64,000 nt of DNA from Azospirillum agricola (GCF_017876095.1 NZ_JAGINM010000026.1:29812-93811), one strand, 5' to 3'; positions 1-8,458 are shown, counted from the first letter of the stretch. The notes: generated from the sequence alone by a model not told the origin. Program-made: numbers and translations.

Positions 1-1010
1 GCGTCGTCCGATTGCGGGATGACGATGGTGCCGTCGTCGGCCAGCGTCTTCGCCATGGCGACGATCTCGGCCTGGGCGTCGTTGACGTCGCGCATGCGCA
101 GCGGCCCCATGTTCTCGATCTCGTCCTGAAGGATCAGGCGGGCGCGCTCCGACAGCACCGACAGGAAATGGTCGCGCTGCATCGCCTGGGCGCCTTTCAG
201 CGCGATGGCGAGCTGGCCGGTGTCGCAGCGGCGGATCACCGTCTGCAACGACACACGGTCGAGCCGCATCAGATCCTCGAAGGTGAACATGAGCTGTTTG
301 ATGCGCTGGGTCGGCTCCGGCAGCGCCGGCTCCAGTTCCGAGAAGATCTCGGTCAGAGTCTCGCGGTCGATGCGGTTGAAGATGTCGGCCATGCGTTCCA
401 GCGAATCGTTGCCGTGGGTGCGGGCGTAATTCGCCATGAACTCGCTGTGCAGGATCGATTCGATGTCCAGCAGCACCTCGCGCTGCACCGATTCGATCTG
501 GATCATGCGCTCGATCACCTCGGCGCGCACCGCCGGCGGCAGCAGGACGATCACCTTGGCGGCGTGGTCGGCGCGCATCTTCGACAGGATGACGGCGGCC
601 GTCTGCGGGTATTCCCCGGACAGGTAGGCGGCCAGAACTCCCTCGTTGACGTTCGACATCTTCTCCCACATCGTCCGGCCGGCGGGACCACGGATCTCGC
701 CCATGATCTCGGTGACGCGGTCGGACGGCAGGAAGCGGTTCAGCATGCGCTCGGTGCTGTCGTAGGAGCCGACGACCGAGCCGGTGTTGGCGAAGCGTTC
801 GGTGAAGACGCGCAGCAGCGACTCCACCAGGCTGGAGGTGACGTTGCCGAGCGTCGCCATCGCCCGGCTGACGATGCGGATCTCGTCCTCGTCCAGCCGC
901 TCCATCAGGCGCGACCCGCGCTCCTCGCCCAGCGCCAGGAAGATGATGGCACTCTTCTCGGCGCCGTTCAGGCTCTTGTAGTTCTCGCGGATCTTGATCG
1001 GCGTTCCCAT
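1..1010 (-). CDS. fliG: flagellar motor switch protein FliG (C-terminal end beyond window)
   Basis: FliG is the C-ring protein that couples the MS ring to the stator and carries the torque-generating helix. Reading leftward from ATG at 1010 the protein starts MGTPIKIRENYKSLNGAEKS, followed by AIIFLALGEE. The middle domain has GEYPQTAAVIL, the family EHPQ-type motif with Tyr for His. The C-terminal domain has FEDLMRLDR and a charged helix with SERARLILQDEIENMG. The frame stays open to base 1, giving 336 codons, so at most a few residues are missing compared with the usual 330-350. It is the last gene of the leftward flagellar run, 9 bp after a small unknown gene, whereas fliG usually sits directly after fliF. 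The identity is clear; the C-terminus is not seen. Confidence 0.95.
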   Translation of the reverse strand, partial: MGTPIKIRENYKSLNGAEKSAIIFLALGEERGSRLMERLDEDEIRIVSRAMATLGNVTSSLVESLLRVFTERFANTGSVVGSYDSTERMLNRFLPSDRVTEIMGEIRGPAGRTMWEKMSNVNEGVLAAYLSGEYPQTAAVILSKMRADHAAKVIVLLPPAVRAEVIERMIQIESVQREVLLDIESILHSEFMANYARTHGNDSLERMADIFNRIDRETLTEIFSELEPALPEPTQRIKQLMFTFEDLMRLDRVSLQTVIRRCDTGQLAIALKGAQAMQRDHFLSVLSERARLILQDEIENMGPLRMRDVNDAQAEIVAMAKTLADDGTIVIPQSDD

Positions 1011-1019
1011 GGCGGCACC

Positions 1020-1307
1020 TCAGAAGGAACAGTCGGCGGAAGGGGAATGATGGTCGGGTGCGTCGCCCGGCGGTGTCCCGAGCGCGCGGTCGTGGCGGAA
1101 GGCCGCCGCCATCACCGCGCCGGCCACCAGCAGCAGCGGATGCGGGATCAGCGGGCGAGGCTCGATGGCCGCCAGCAGCCCGGCGACGGAACCGTCGTCG
1201 GCCACCACGACGCCGCGCCGGCGGGCGAGCGCCAGCAGGCTGTCGGCGAGGCTCGACGGCCGGTCGAGGGACGGCGGAACATCGGGGGAGAGGGGCGCGG
1301 AATCCAT
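1020..1307 (-). CDS. small hypothetical protein in flagellar operon
   Basis: This is a 95-codon gene between fliP and fliG. Its ATG lies 4 bp after the fliP stop and its end is 9 bp before fliG, so it fits tightly into the operon and is very likely translated. The residues LARRRGVVVADDGSVAGLLA are followed by one hydrophobic stretch, LLLVAGAVMAAAF, near residues 58-70 that could be a membrane segment. The tail is rich in Pro, Asp and Ser and ends in a Cys-Ser-Phe. I do not recognise a family. It is not an FlhB-C-like fragment, since no NPxH site is present. A role in flagellar assembly is suggested by position only. Confidence 0.6.
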   Translation of the reverse strand: MDSAPLSPDVPPSLDRPSSLADSLLALARRRGVVVADDGSVAGLLAAIEPRPLIPHPLLLVAGAVMAAAFRHDRALGTPPGDAPDHHSPSADCSF

Positions 1308-1311
1308 CGCC

Positions 1312-2151
1312 TCACCCCGCGCCGTAGGAGCGGATCAGGCTGCCGGCGATCAGGAACCAGCCGTCGGTCAGCACGAAGAAGATGATCTTGAAGGGCAGCG
1401 CGATCATCACCGGCGGCAGCATCATCATGCCCATCGCCATCAGGATCGCCGCCACCACCATGTCGATCACCAGGAAGGGCAGGAACAGCAGGAAACCGAT
1501 CTCGAAGGCGCGGCGCAGCTCCGACAGCAGGAAGGCCGGCATCAGCAGGCGCAGGTCCACGGACTCGGCGGTCACCGGCCTGGCCGCCGGGGTCTCGGCG
1601 CCCTGCGCCCCGGCCTTGTCGTCCGGCTTGGCCGGGCGGGCGGAGAAGGAGGCGAAGGCGGCGATGTCGCGCTCGCGCACATGGGCGGTCATGAAGCCGC
1701 GGAAAGGCTCGATCATCCGCTCCAGCCCCTGCTCCGGCGTCACCTGCTCGTTCAGCAGCGGGCGCAGGCCCTCCTGCCAGGCGCTGTCGATGGTCGGCCC
1801 CATGATGTGGAAGGTCAGGAACATGGCGAGGCTGACCAGCACCATGTTGGGCGGCGACTGCTGCAACCCCAGCGCCGAGCGCAGCAACGACAGCACGACG
1901 ATGATCCGGGTGAAGCAGGTCACCATGATCAGCAGCCCCGGCGCGACGCTCAGCACGGTCAGCAGGACGATGCCCTGGACGATGCGCCCCGACAGGCTGC
2001 CGGCCTCCCCCAAGGACCCCAGCGTGTCGAGGTTGAGGTCGAAGGGCGCCGCGACCGCCGCCACGGGCCACGCAAGGGCGGCCAGCAGCAGGAGCGGCAG
2101 AAGCAGCGGGGCTGGTGCGGCGCGGCGGGTCATCGGCCGGTCTCCGTCCAT
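1312..2151 (-). CDS. fliP: flagellar type III export protein FliP
   Basis: FliP is a core membrane subunit of the flagellar protein export gate, together with FliQ and FliR. The 279-codon product starts with a cleavable signal-like segment (LLLPLLLLAALAWPVAAVAA), as is usual for FliP. It then carries the family sequence SVAPGLLIMVTCFTRIIVVL and RSALGLQQSPPNMVL near residues 70-105, and near the end LRRAFEIGFLLFLPFLVIDM and LPFKIIFFVLTDGW. An insert rich in Ala, Pro and Lys near residues 175-195 sits in the periplasmic loop. The start is ATG 2151; an internal ATG at 2133 is also possible. The gene follows fliN by 10 bp. Confidence 0.96.
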   Translation of the reverse strand: MDGDRPMTRRAAPAPLLLPLLLLAALAWPVAAVAAPFDLNLDTLGSLGEAGSLSGRIVQGIVLLTVLSVAPGLLIMVTCFTRIIVVLSLLRSALGLQQSPPNMVLVSLAMFLTFHIMGPTIDSAWQEGLRPLLNEQVTPEQGLERMIEPFRGFMTAHVRERDIAAFASFSARPAKPDDKAGAQGAETPAARPVTAESVDLRLLMPAFLLSELRRAFEIGFLLFLPFLVIDMVVAAILMAMGMMMLPPVMIALPFKIIFFVLTDGWFLIAGSLIRSYGAG

Positions 2152-2161
2152 CGCGCCCCGC

Positions 2162-2476
2162 TCAATCCAGGTCCAGATCCGTGCGCACGATCTCGGTCAG
2201 GGTGACGCCCAGGCGCTGGTCCTCGACGATAACCACCTCGCCGCGGGCGACGAGGCGGTGGTTGACCAGCACCTCCACCGGCTCGTCGACCTTGCGCTCC
2301 AGTTCCAGCACGGCGCCGCGCCCGAGCTTCAGCAGTTGAGCCACCAGCATGCTGGTGCGGCCGAGCACGACCTGGACGTCCACCGGGACGTTGTAGATCG
2401 CGTTCATCGGGCCGTCGTAACCCTTCTCGGGGCTTTTGTTGTCGTCGTCCAGGATGTCGAGATTCAGGGGGGGCAT
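2162..2476 (-). CDS. fliN: flagellar motor switch protein FliN
   Basis: FliN forms the base of the C ring, binds FliM and helps to dock the export ATPase complex. The 104-codon product is essentially one SpoA (surface presentation) domain: IYNVPVDVQVVLGRTSM, then LLKLGRGAVLELERKVDEPV and VLVNHRLVARGEVVIVEDQR, ending GVTLTEIVR. The N-terminal arm is short (about 26 residues). It lies between fliH and fliP in the leftward operon; the 181 bp gap to fliH is occupied by repeat-like DNA. The family assignment is firm. Confidence 0.95.
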   Translation of the reverse strand: MPPLNLDILDDDNKSPEKGYDGPMNAIYNVPVDVQVVLGRTSMLVAQLLKLGRGAVLELERKVDEPVEVLVNHRLVARGEVVIVEDQRLGVTLTEIVRTDLDLD

Positions 2477-2509
2477 GGTGCGTTCTCGCTTGGTGTCGGG
2501 ATGGCGTGC

Positions 2510-2657
2510 ACATCCTCTCCCGCTCCGGGAAAGGGAAGGGGTCCGCGTCAGCGGAAAGGATGAGGGGCCGGCGGGGGGATCAGCCGCACAACCGATAACA
2601 CCTCACCCTCCCCGCCTCCGGTGAACCCTCTCCCTCTCCCGGGGCGGGAAAGAGCGT
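2510..2657. repeat. intergenic palindromic repeat-like DNA between fliH and fliN
   Basis: The gap holds two C-rich and G-rich half elements. One is CCTCTCCCGCTCCGGGAAAG from about 2511, the other CCTCTCCCTCTCCCGGGGCG from about 2629, each able to fold on itself imperfectly, with an opposed CTCACCCTCC stretch between them. This style of CCCTCTCCC/GGGAGAGGG DNA is common between genes of GC-rich proteobacteria. No second copy was found in this window. It could act as an attenuator or mRNA-stabilising hairpin inside the operon. Confidence 0.45.
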
Positions 2658-3326
2658 TCATGGCGGCGTCAGCACGGACAGGGTCCGGTCGACCAGATCG
2701 GACAGGGCGGCTTCCAGCGCCTCCGGGTCGCGGCGCAGGCCACCGGCCTCCCACGACGCGTCCAGCGCGCCGCGCGCCAGGGCCGGGTCGGGGACGATTT
2801 CCAGCCGGCCCTTGAAGACGGTCTGGCGGGCCAGCCGCTCCTCCAGCGCCGCGCCCAGATCCGGATGGACGGACAGCCGCAGAACCGGGGCGCCGCCGGC
2901 GGCGCGCAGGGCATCGCCGGCCAGCCGCTCGACCTCGGCGCGGGCCACGCTGTCGAGCAGATGCGGAGTCAGGCGGCGAACCAGCGCCACCAGCACCACG
3001 GCGCCCTGCGCCTCCAGCCGCTCCAGCAGCAGATCATGCGCGCCGGCCAGACCGTCGAGACGTCCTGCCAGCGCGTCGAGCAGCGCGGTGGTCTCCGCCT
3101 CGATCCGCCGGGCCGCCGACGCCTCGCCCTCCTGCCGGCCCTGCAACAGCCCCTCGGCCCGCCCCGCGTTGCGCGCCTCGGCAAGAGCGGCCTGGAGCGC
3201 GCGTTCGGAATGGCGGGGAACGTCCAGCGGATCCGGCGGCGGCTCCTGGACGACCGGCGGCGGGTTCACCGCCGCGACACGGGTGCCGAAGCTGTGGTCG
3301 AAGCGATAGCGCGGGTAGGCGCTCAT
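2658..3326 (-). CDS. fliH: flagellar assembly protein FliH (FliH/HrpE type)
   Basis: FliH regulates the export ATPase FliI and tethers it to the C ring. The product begins SAYPRYRFDHSFGT, has a Pro-rich linker (residues 22-37), then an Ala/Glu/Arg-rich helical region with NAGRAEGLLQGRQEGE, where spaced Gly residues recall the GxxxG segment of FliH. A C-terminal alpha/beta domain ends LSDLVDRTLSVL. The ATG at 3326 overlaps the fliF stop (TGATG), with GAGGAGG 8 bases upstream; an in-frame GTG one codon earlier is the alternative. FliH proteins diverge strongly, so the call rests on the position between fliF and fliN as well as on the helical region. Confidence 0.82.
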   Translation of the reverse strand: MSAYPRYRFDHSFGTRVAAVNPPPVVQEPPPDPLDVPRHSERALQAALAEARNAGRAEGLLQGRQEGEASAARRIEAETTALLDALAGRLDGLAGAHDLLLERLEAQGAVVLVALVRRLTPHLLDSVARAEVERLAGDALRAAGGAPVLRLSVHPDLGAALEERLARQTVFKGRLEIVPDPALARGALDASWEAGGLRRDPEALEAALSDLVDRTLSVLTPP

Positions 3327-5059
3327 CACGCCGCCTCCTCATAGAGCCAGGAGCGCAGGATATCGATGGCCTCGTCCGGATACTGGTCGACCATCTCGCC
3401 AAGCCGACGGATCGAGGAGGCGCGGACCCGCCCCTCGACCGTGCGCAGCTCGATGAGCTGGTCCATGGCCTCCTCGATGCCCAGCGGCGTCGCCGCCGCC
3501 TCCAGGCCGGGGGCGCCGCCCTCGCCCTCGATGCCATTGGCACCGCCGGCACCGGCCGCACCGGCGGCGCCCGCCGCCGCGGCCGGACCGGTGAGCTGAG
3601 GCATGGCGCCGCCCGCCGGCCCGGCGAGCGCCGGGGCCGCGGCTTCGACCGGGGCCGGCTCGGGGGCCGGGAAGACACGGCGGATCAGCGGGCGCAGGCC
3701 GACGAGGATCAGCAGGGCCGACAGCACCAGCAGGATGATCCACTGGATCAGCGTCATGATGTTGCGGCTCAGCGTCTCGGTGATCTCGTCCGACAGGGCG
3801 CGCGGCCCAAGGTCGGGGGCGAGTTCGACGAATTCCAGATTGTCCACCGTCACCCGGTCGCCGCGCTGCTGGTCGAAGCCCATGGCCGAACGCACCAGCT
3901 CGGTCAGGCGCTGCAACTCCTCGGGGGAGCGCGGCTCGTACTGCTTCGCGCCGTCGGGCGCAGTCTTCCAGGTGCCGTTGACCAGCACGGCGACGCTGAG
4001 GCGGCGCACGTCGCCCGGCTCGACCACCGTCTCGCGGGCGACGTTGGAGATCTCGTAGTTGACGGTCTCCTCCTGGCGCTTGTTGTCGTTGGAGGATTGC
4101 TGGCCCTGCGATTGGGCCCGCACGTCGCGCTGCGGCAGGTTCTGCTCGGCGGTCACCGGCGGCTCGCCGTTGCTGTCGCTGCTGCGCTCCTGTTCCTGCA
4201 CCGTCTGGGTGGAGCGGACGACCTGGCTGTTGGGGTCGAAGGTCTGGCTGCGCACCACCTCGCGCTTGGTCTCGACGTCGGCGGCGACCTGGACGCGGAC
4301 GTTGCCGGCGCCGAGCCGCGCCACCAGCATCTGTTCGATGGCGCGGGCGACCCGCGTCTCGGCGGCGACGCGCAACCCGTCGGTGCGCGCCGAGGCCAGC
4401 CCCGGCCCGTCGTCCTCGCTCAGCAGCAGCTCGCCGGAGGAATCCATCACCGTGACGGCGCTCGGCTTCAGGTTCGGGACGGCGGACGACACCAGATGGC
4501 GGATCGACAGCGCCTGCTTGCGCTCCAGCCCGGCGCGGCCGCGCATGCGCACCACCACCGAAGCGGTCGGCTTGGGCGCGCTGCGCGAGAACTCCTCGCG
4601 CTCCGGCAGCACGATGTGGACACGCGCCGCCTCGACGCCGGACAGCGTCTCGATGGTGCGGCCCAGCTCGCCCTCCATGGCGCGCAGGCGGTTCATCCGC
4701 TGCATGAAGCTGGTGATGCCGAGCGGCTTGTCGGTGTCGAACAGCTCGTAGCCGACGCCGCCGCGCGACGGCAGCCCCTGCTCGGCCAGCACCATGCGCA
4801 GGCGCGACGCCTCGGCCTGCGGCACCTCGATGGTGGTGCCGTCGAAGGTCGGGTTGACCGGGATGCCCATCGCCTCGATCGCCTTGACGATGCGCCCGGC
4901 CTCGGCCGGCTCCAGCCCGCTGTAGAGCGCCGTCATGTGCGGCCGCGACAGCAGCATCGCCATGCCGGCGACCGCCAGAACCATGCCGATGCCGGTTCCG
5001 GCCAGCACCAGCAGGCGGCCACGCCCCAGCGACCGCAAAGTGTCGAGCAGACTGTCCAC
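3326..5059 (-). CDS. fliF: flagellar M-ring protein FliF
   Basis: FliF builds the MS ring in the inner membrane, the base of the flagellar rotor. The 577-residue product has an N-terminal membrane segment (VLAGTGIGMVLAVAGMAML), the YscJ/FliF ring-building domain with ALYSGLEPAEAGRIV and LEGELGRTIETLSGVEAARV-type sequence, a long low-complexity periplasmic loop, a second membrane segment (LIQWIILLVLSALLILVGL) near residue 440, an Ala/Pro/Gly-rich cytoplasmic linker, and a C-terminal FliG-binding end (GEMVDQYPDEAIDILRSWLY). The start codon is GTG at 5059. It is the first gene of the leftward operon. Confidence 0.97.
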   Translation of the reverse strand: MDSLLDTLRSLGRGRLLVLAGTGIGMVLAVAGMAMLLSRPHMTALYSGLEPAEAGRIVKAIEAMGIPVNPTFDGTTIEVPQAEASRLRMVLAEQGLPSRGGVGYELFDTDKPLGITSFMQRMNRLRAMEGELGRTIETLSGVEAARVHIVLPEREEFSRSAPKPTASVVVRMRGRAGLERKQALSIRHLVSSAVPNLKPSAVTVMDSSGELLLSEDDGPGLASARTDGLRVAAETRVARAIEQMLVARLGAGNVRVQVAADVETKREVVRSQTFDPNSQVVRSTQTVQEQERSSDSNGEPPVTAEQNLPQRDVRAQSQGQQSSNDNKRQEETVNYEISNVARETVVEPGDVRRLSVAVLVNGTWKTAPDGAKQYEPRSPEELQRLTELVRSAMGFDQQRGDRVTVDNLEFVELAPDLGPRALSDEITETLSRNIMTLIQWIILLVLSALLILVGLRPLIRRVFPAPEPAPVEAAAPALAGPAGGAMPQLTGPAAAAGAAGAAGAGGANGIEGEGGAPGLEAAATPLGIEEAMDQLIELRTVEGRVRASSIRRLGEMVDQYPDEAIDILRSWLYEEAA

Positions 5060-5283
5060 GTTCGCCGCACCTTTAAAGTTTCCGAAAATCGGGGGGCCTA
5101 GTCTTTGCCCTGCGCACCGGACACACGCTAACGGCGCGACTTTTAAGCGGAGTAAAAAACCGGGGAAGCGGCAAGAGCAAAGTCTCTAAAACTGTAGAAG
5201 CTGATGGGACGACTAAAATTTTCGGCAATCTCAAACGGGCATGACCGGATGAATACACGGTTTGCAGCAGTGGAGCGGAACGC
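5060..5283. other. divergent intergenic region between fliF and fliL
   Basis: This 224 bp gap separates the two flagellar operons and must hold both promoters. It is clearly more AT-rich than its surroundings, for example around 5140-5230. I looked for sigma-54 (GG-N10-GC) and sigma-28 (TAAA-N15-GCCGATAA) sites on both strands and saw no match good enough to call. A ribosome binding site GGAG lies before the fliL ATG at 5284. Confidence 0.5.
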
Positions 5284-5793
5284 ATGGTCGAAATGCTGAA
5301 CGGCATCGGCGGGCCGCGCCGCGTCCTTGTGCTCGTCCTGCCGCTCGCCCGTCTGTTGGCCTGGGCGGCGGCCTTCTGCGCCGTCGTCGCGGCCGGGCTC
5401 GGCGGCTACTGGATGTCCGCCGGCACCGAAGGGGTGCGGCGGCTGTGGGCGCCGCCGGCCGTCGAAAGCCATCCCACAGACCAGAGCGTGATCGACATGC
5501 CGGAGGTGATCGCCAACCTGCGCAAGGACACCCCGTCGCGCTACCTGAAGATCGGCCTCAGCCTCGCCGTGGCGCCGGGCGAACGGGCGCGGGTCGAAAA
5601 GGCCATGCCGCAATTGAACGACGCCCTTCAGGAGTTCCTGCGCAACCTCGACCAGGACGATCTGGAGGGGTCGGCCGGGCTCCACCGGCTGCGCACCGAG
5701 ATCAGGCGCCGCTTCAACCTGATCGCCTCCGAACCGAACAGCAACCGGGACGCCGTCGCGGACGTCCTGCTGCGCAGCCTGCTCACGCAATAG
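5284..5793 (+). CDS. fliL: flagellar basal body-associated protein FliL
   Basis: FliL is an inner membrane protein that surrounds the stator and supports motor output. The 169-residue product has a short cytoplasmic N-terminus, one membrane segment near residues 14-42 (LVLVLPLARLLAWAAAFCAV), and a periplasmic domain with SRYLKIGLSLAVAPGERARV, matching the FliL beta-strand that follows the linker. It ends RDAVADVLLRSLLTQ, close to the family pattern of a terminal helix. It opens the rightward flagellar run and is followed by fliM after 43 bp. Confidence 0.85.
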   Translation: MVEMLNGIGGPRRVLVLVLPLARLLAWAAAFCAVVAAGLGGYWMSAGTEGVRRLWAPPAVESHPTDQSVIDMPEVIANLRKDTPSRYLKIGLSLAVAPGERARVEKAMPQLNDALQEFLRNLDQDDLEGSAGLHRLRTEIRRRFNLIASEPNSNRDAVADVLLRSLLTQ

Positions 5794-5836
5794 CGTCCGC
5801 GATCGACCCCCAGAGGCGAGAACCCCAGAGGCCCGG

Positions 5837-7042
5837 ATGACGAACCCCCCCGCCACCCCGCAGCCCGGCGAGACCCCCGGGTCGAACCAGCCGTCGATGA
5901 GCGCTCCGCCGCAAGGCGGCCAGGACGCCAGCGGCCAGGACGACTGGGCCGACGCCGACCTCGACGCCGCCTGGGGTCTGTCGGCCGCGCCCGCCGAGAG
6001 CAGCCCGGAGATCGCCCACACCGACGCCGCCAAGGCGGCGCTGGCCGGCTTTTCCGGCGAGGCCAAAACCCTCAACCAGGAGGAGATCGACCGGCTGCTG
6101 AATTTCGGCGCGCCGTCGCACGACGACGCGGCGCTCAGCGCCATCGAACGGCTGGTCAGCTCGACCACGGTCAACAAGGACCGGCTGCCGATGCTCGACG
6201 TGGTGTTCGACCGCATGGTGCGGCTGCTGAACACCTCGCTGCGCCAGTTCGCCTCGACCAACGTCGAGGCGTCGCTGATGCGTATCGAATGGCTGCGCTA
6301 CACCGATTTCCAGGACACCATCGAGCTGCCGGCCCTGATCGGCGTGGCGCGGGCCGAGCAGTGGGACAACCAGATGCTGGTGTCCATCGACAGCGCCCTG
6401 ATCTACTGCATGATGGACGTGCTGCTCGGCGGGCGGCGGGCGCGGCCGGGGCGGATCGACGGGCGCGCCTACACCTCCATCGAGCGCAAGATGACCGAGC
6501 GCATGATGAAGGTCATCCTCCAGGATCTGGGGCAGTCCTTCGACCCGCTGGCCCAGGTCGATTTCGTCTTCGACCGGCTGGAGGTGAACCCGCAGTTCGC
6601 CACCATCACGCGCGCCACCAACGCCGTCATCCGCGTGCGCATCGCCGTGGAAGTGGAGCGCCGCACCGGCCACATCGACATCGTCATCCCCTACTCCACG
6701 CTGGAGCCGGTGCGCGGCAAGCTGGTGCAGATGTTCATGGGCGAGAAGTTCGGCCACGACACCGTGTGGGAGAACCATCTGAAGAACGAGCTGATGCGCT
6801 CCAAGCTGGAGCTGGTGGCCGTGCTGGCGGAGACCAAGGTTCCGCTCGGCGAGGTTCTGGCCTGGCAGAAGGGCGAGTCGCTGAAGCTGCGCATCAACCC
6901 GGATTCCACGGTGCTGGTGTTCAGCAAGACCATCCCGCTGTTCGCCGGCCACATGGGCCAGCGCAACGACAACATCGCGGTGAAGATCGACACCGACCTC
7001 GACACCAAGCAGGAGCTGATCGATGGTCTCCTTTCTCATTGA
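5837..7042 (+). CDS. fliM: flagellar motor switch protein FliM with long N-terminal extension
   Basis: FliM is the C-ring protein that binds CheY-P and switches rotation. The 401-residue product has the CheY-binding signature LNQEEIDRLLNFG at about residues 79-91 instead of at the extreme N-terminus. It is followed by the CheC-like middle domain (MLDVVFDRMVRLLNTSLRQF, IYCMMDVLLGG, YTSIERKMTERMMKV) and a C-terminal SpoA domain (LVAVLAETKVPLGEVLAW). The first 75 residues are Pro/Gly/Ala/Asp-rich and probably disordered, with an acidic DDWADADLDAAWG patch. The last 20 bp overlap the next gene. Confidence 0.95.
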   Translation: MTNPPATPQPGETPGSNQPSMSAPPQGGQDASGQDDWADADLDAAWGLSAAPAESSPEIAHTDAAKAALAGFSGEAKTLNQEEIDRLLNFGAPSHDDAALSAIERLVSSTTVNKDRLPMLDVVFDRMVRLLNTSLRQFASTNVEASLMRIEWLRYTDFQDTIELPALIGVARAEQWDNQMLVSIDSALIYCMMDVLLGGRRARPGRIDGRAYTSIERKMTERMMKVILQDLGQSFDPLAQVDFVFDRLEVNPQFATITRATNAVIRVRIAVEVERRTGHIDIVIPYSTLEPVRGKLVQMFMGEKFGHDTVWENHLKNELMRSKLELVAVLAETKVPLGEVLAWQKGESLKLRINPDSTVLVFSKTIPLFAGHMGQRNDNIAVKIDTDLDTKQELIDGLLSH

Positions 7043-7715
7043 CGCGGCCCTGGCGGTGTTGCTGGTGACGGCGACGGTCTATCTGGTGGTCGTCAACAAG
7101 CGGCTGAAGATGCTGCGCACCGGCCAGTCGGAAATCAACGCGTTGGTCACGACCTTCTCCAAGTCGATCGACGACACCGACGCCTCGATGAAGCGCCTGG
7201 TCGCCTCGGCCACCGAGATCGCCACCCGGCTGGCCGACGAGCTGGACCGCGCCAAGGACGTCAAGGAGGACATGACGCTCATCCTCGGGTCCTGCGAGCG
7301 CACCGCGACGCGCATGGAGGAGTCGGTCCAGCACGCCCGCGCCCTGCTGCGCCGCCTGGACGAGGGCGCCATGCGGCCGGCGCGGCCGCGCCCAACGACG
7401 GCACCCGCCGCCGCACCGGCGGTGACGCCGGTCGAGGAACGCCGGCTCGTGGCCTCCCTGGACGAGCCGGGAAACGTTCCCGCCGCGCCCGAAGGCGGGG
7501 AGTTCCGTCCGCTCGACCTGCCGCAGCGTCCCGGCGCGCAGGAGCTGGTGCCGGACGCCGCGCCGCCCCCCACGTCCATGGCCGCTCCGGCGGCGGCTCA
7601 GGCGGTCCCGGCCGCCCCGACGCCCACGGAAGCGGCGCCCCAGGTCGAGCCGCAGCGCCAGATGGCGGTCGGCGCCTTCTACGCGCGCCTGCGCACCGTC
7701 GGTTCGGAGGGTTGA
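7023..7715 (+). CDS. DUF6468-type membrane protein of flagellar cluster
   Basis: The 230-residue product has one N-terminal membrane segment (FLIDAALAVLLVTATVYLVV), then the cytoplasmic stretch NKRLKMLRTGQSEINALV and a long helical, coiled-coil-prone region with SIDDTDASMKRLVASATEIA up to about residue 115. The rest is a Pro/Ala-rich tail that ends AFYARLRTVGSEG. This arrangement matches what I know as the DUF6468 family, found in alphaproteobacterial flagellar loci; the exact family name should be treated as likely. The gene overlaps fliM and is followed after 3 bp by the motE-type gene, so the three are translationally coupled. Function is unknown. Confidence 0.7.
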   Translation: MVSFLIDAALAVLLVTATVYLVVVNKRLKMLRTGQSEINALVTTFSKSIDDTDASMKRLVASATEIATRLADELDRAKDVKEDMTLILGSCERTATRMEESVQHARALLRRLDEGAMRPARPRPTTAPAAAPAVTPVEERRLVASLDEPGNVPAAPEGGEFRPLDLPQRPGAQELVPDAAPPPTSMAAPAAAQAVPAAPTPTEAAPQVEPQRQMAVGAFYARLRTVGSEG

Positions 7716-7718
7716 ACG

Positions 7719-8453
7719 ATGATTCCGCGCATTCTCCCGATCACGCTGGTCGCCGTGCTGATGGTGCTGCCGCTGAAGCTCGGCGCGCTGATGGACGGTT
7801 TCCCGGTGATCGCCCAGCAGTTCGACCGCGAATTCGGCGGCCATGAGCGCCCCTGGGCGACCGACCTGAAGACCGCCGCTCCGCCCGACCCCGCCGCCCC
7901 GCCTCCCGGCACCGCACCGCCGCCGTCCCAACCCGCGCTGGCGCTGGCCGACACCACGCCGCCGCCTCCGGTGTCGCTGGCGCCGCCCAACTGCACCGAT
8001 CCGCTGCTGCGCGAGGCGATCGGCGAGCAGAAGGCCGACACCGCCACCCGCCAGCACCGCCTGCGCGAGGCCGAAGCCGTTCTGGCCGCCACCGAGACCC
8101 GCGTCGGCACGCAGATCCAGCGGCTCGCCGAGGTGAAGCGCGAGGTCGAGACGCTGATGGCCCAGCGTTCCAACCTCCAGCAGGAGGATCTGCGCCGCAT
8201 GGTCGCCATCTACGAGGCGATGAAGCCGCGCGACGCCGCCCGCATCCTGAACGACCTGGAGACCGACATCGTCGTCGATGTCCTCGACCGCATCGCCGAG
8301 CGGCGCACCGCGCCGATCCTGGCCGAGATGGCCGATGCCAAGGCGCGCGAGGTCACCCGGCTGATCCTCCAGCGGCGCGCCCTGCCCGGCGACCGCAAGG
8401 CCGCCCCCACCACGACGGCCGCCGTCACGGCACGCCCCACTTTGACGAATTGA
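7719..8453 (+). CDS. MotE-type flagellar protein with MgtE-N-like domain
   Basis: The 244-residue product has an N-terminal hydrophobic segment (ILPITLVAVLMVLPLKLGAL), which may be a membrane anchor or signal, a Pro-rich linker, a coiled coil near residues 95-160 (AEVKREVETLMAQRSNLQQE), and a C-terminal MgtE-N-like domain with AIYEAMKPRDAARILNDLE and RRTAPILAEMADAKARE. In rhizobia MotE assists the periplasmic motor protein MotC; whether this protein does the same is inference. It lies between the DUF6468-type gene and fliK, and the fliK start overlaps or closely follows its stop. Confidence 0.75.
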   Translation: MIPRILPITLVAVLMVLPLKLGALMDGFPVIAQQFDREFGGHERPWATDLKTAAPPDPAAPPPGTAPPPSQPALALADTTPPPPVSLAPPNCTDPLLREAIGEQKADTATRQHRLREAEAVLAATETRVGTQIQRLAEVKREVETLMAQRSNLQQEDLRRMVAIYEAMKPRDAARILNDLETDIVVDVLDRIAERRTAPILAEMADAKAREVTRLILQRRALPGDRKAAPTTTAAVTARPTLTN

Positions 8454-8458
8454 GCGCC

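Noticed and set aside
1020..1307. FlhB-C-terminal-like (FhlB) protein as identity of the small gene near fliP
   Set aside because: No NPxH cleavage motif or FlhB-like core is present, so it was left as hypothetical.
12..1385. Long rightward frame of 457 codons over the fliG region
   Set aside because: It is the antisense shadow of fliG and the following gene; its protein is His/Gln/Arg-rich without family sequence.
5060..5283. Possible sigma-54 or sigma-28 flagellar promoters
   Set aside because: Partial matches only, for example GCCGAAAA without a correctly placed TAAA; none has both boxes at proper distance.
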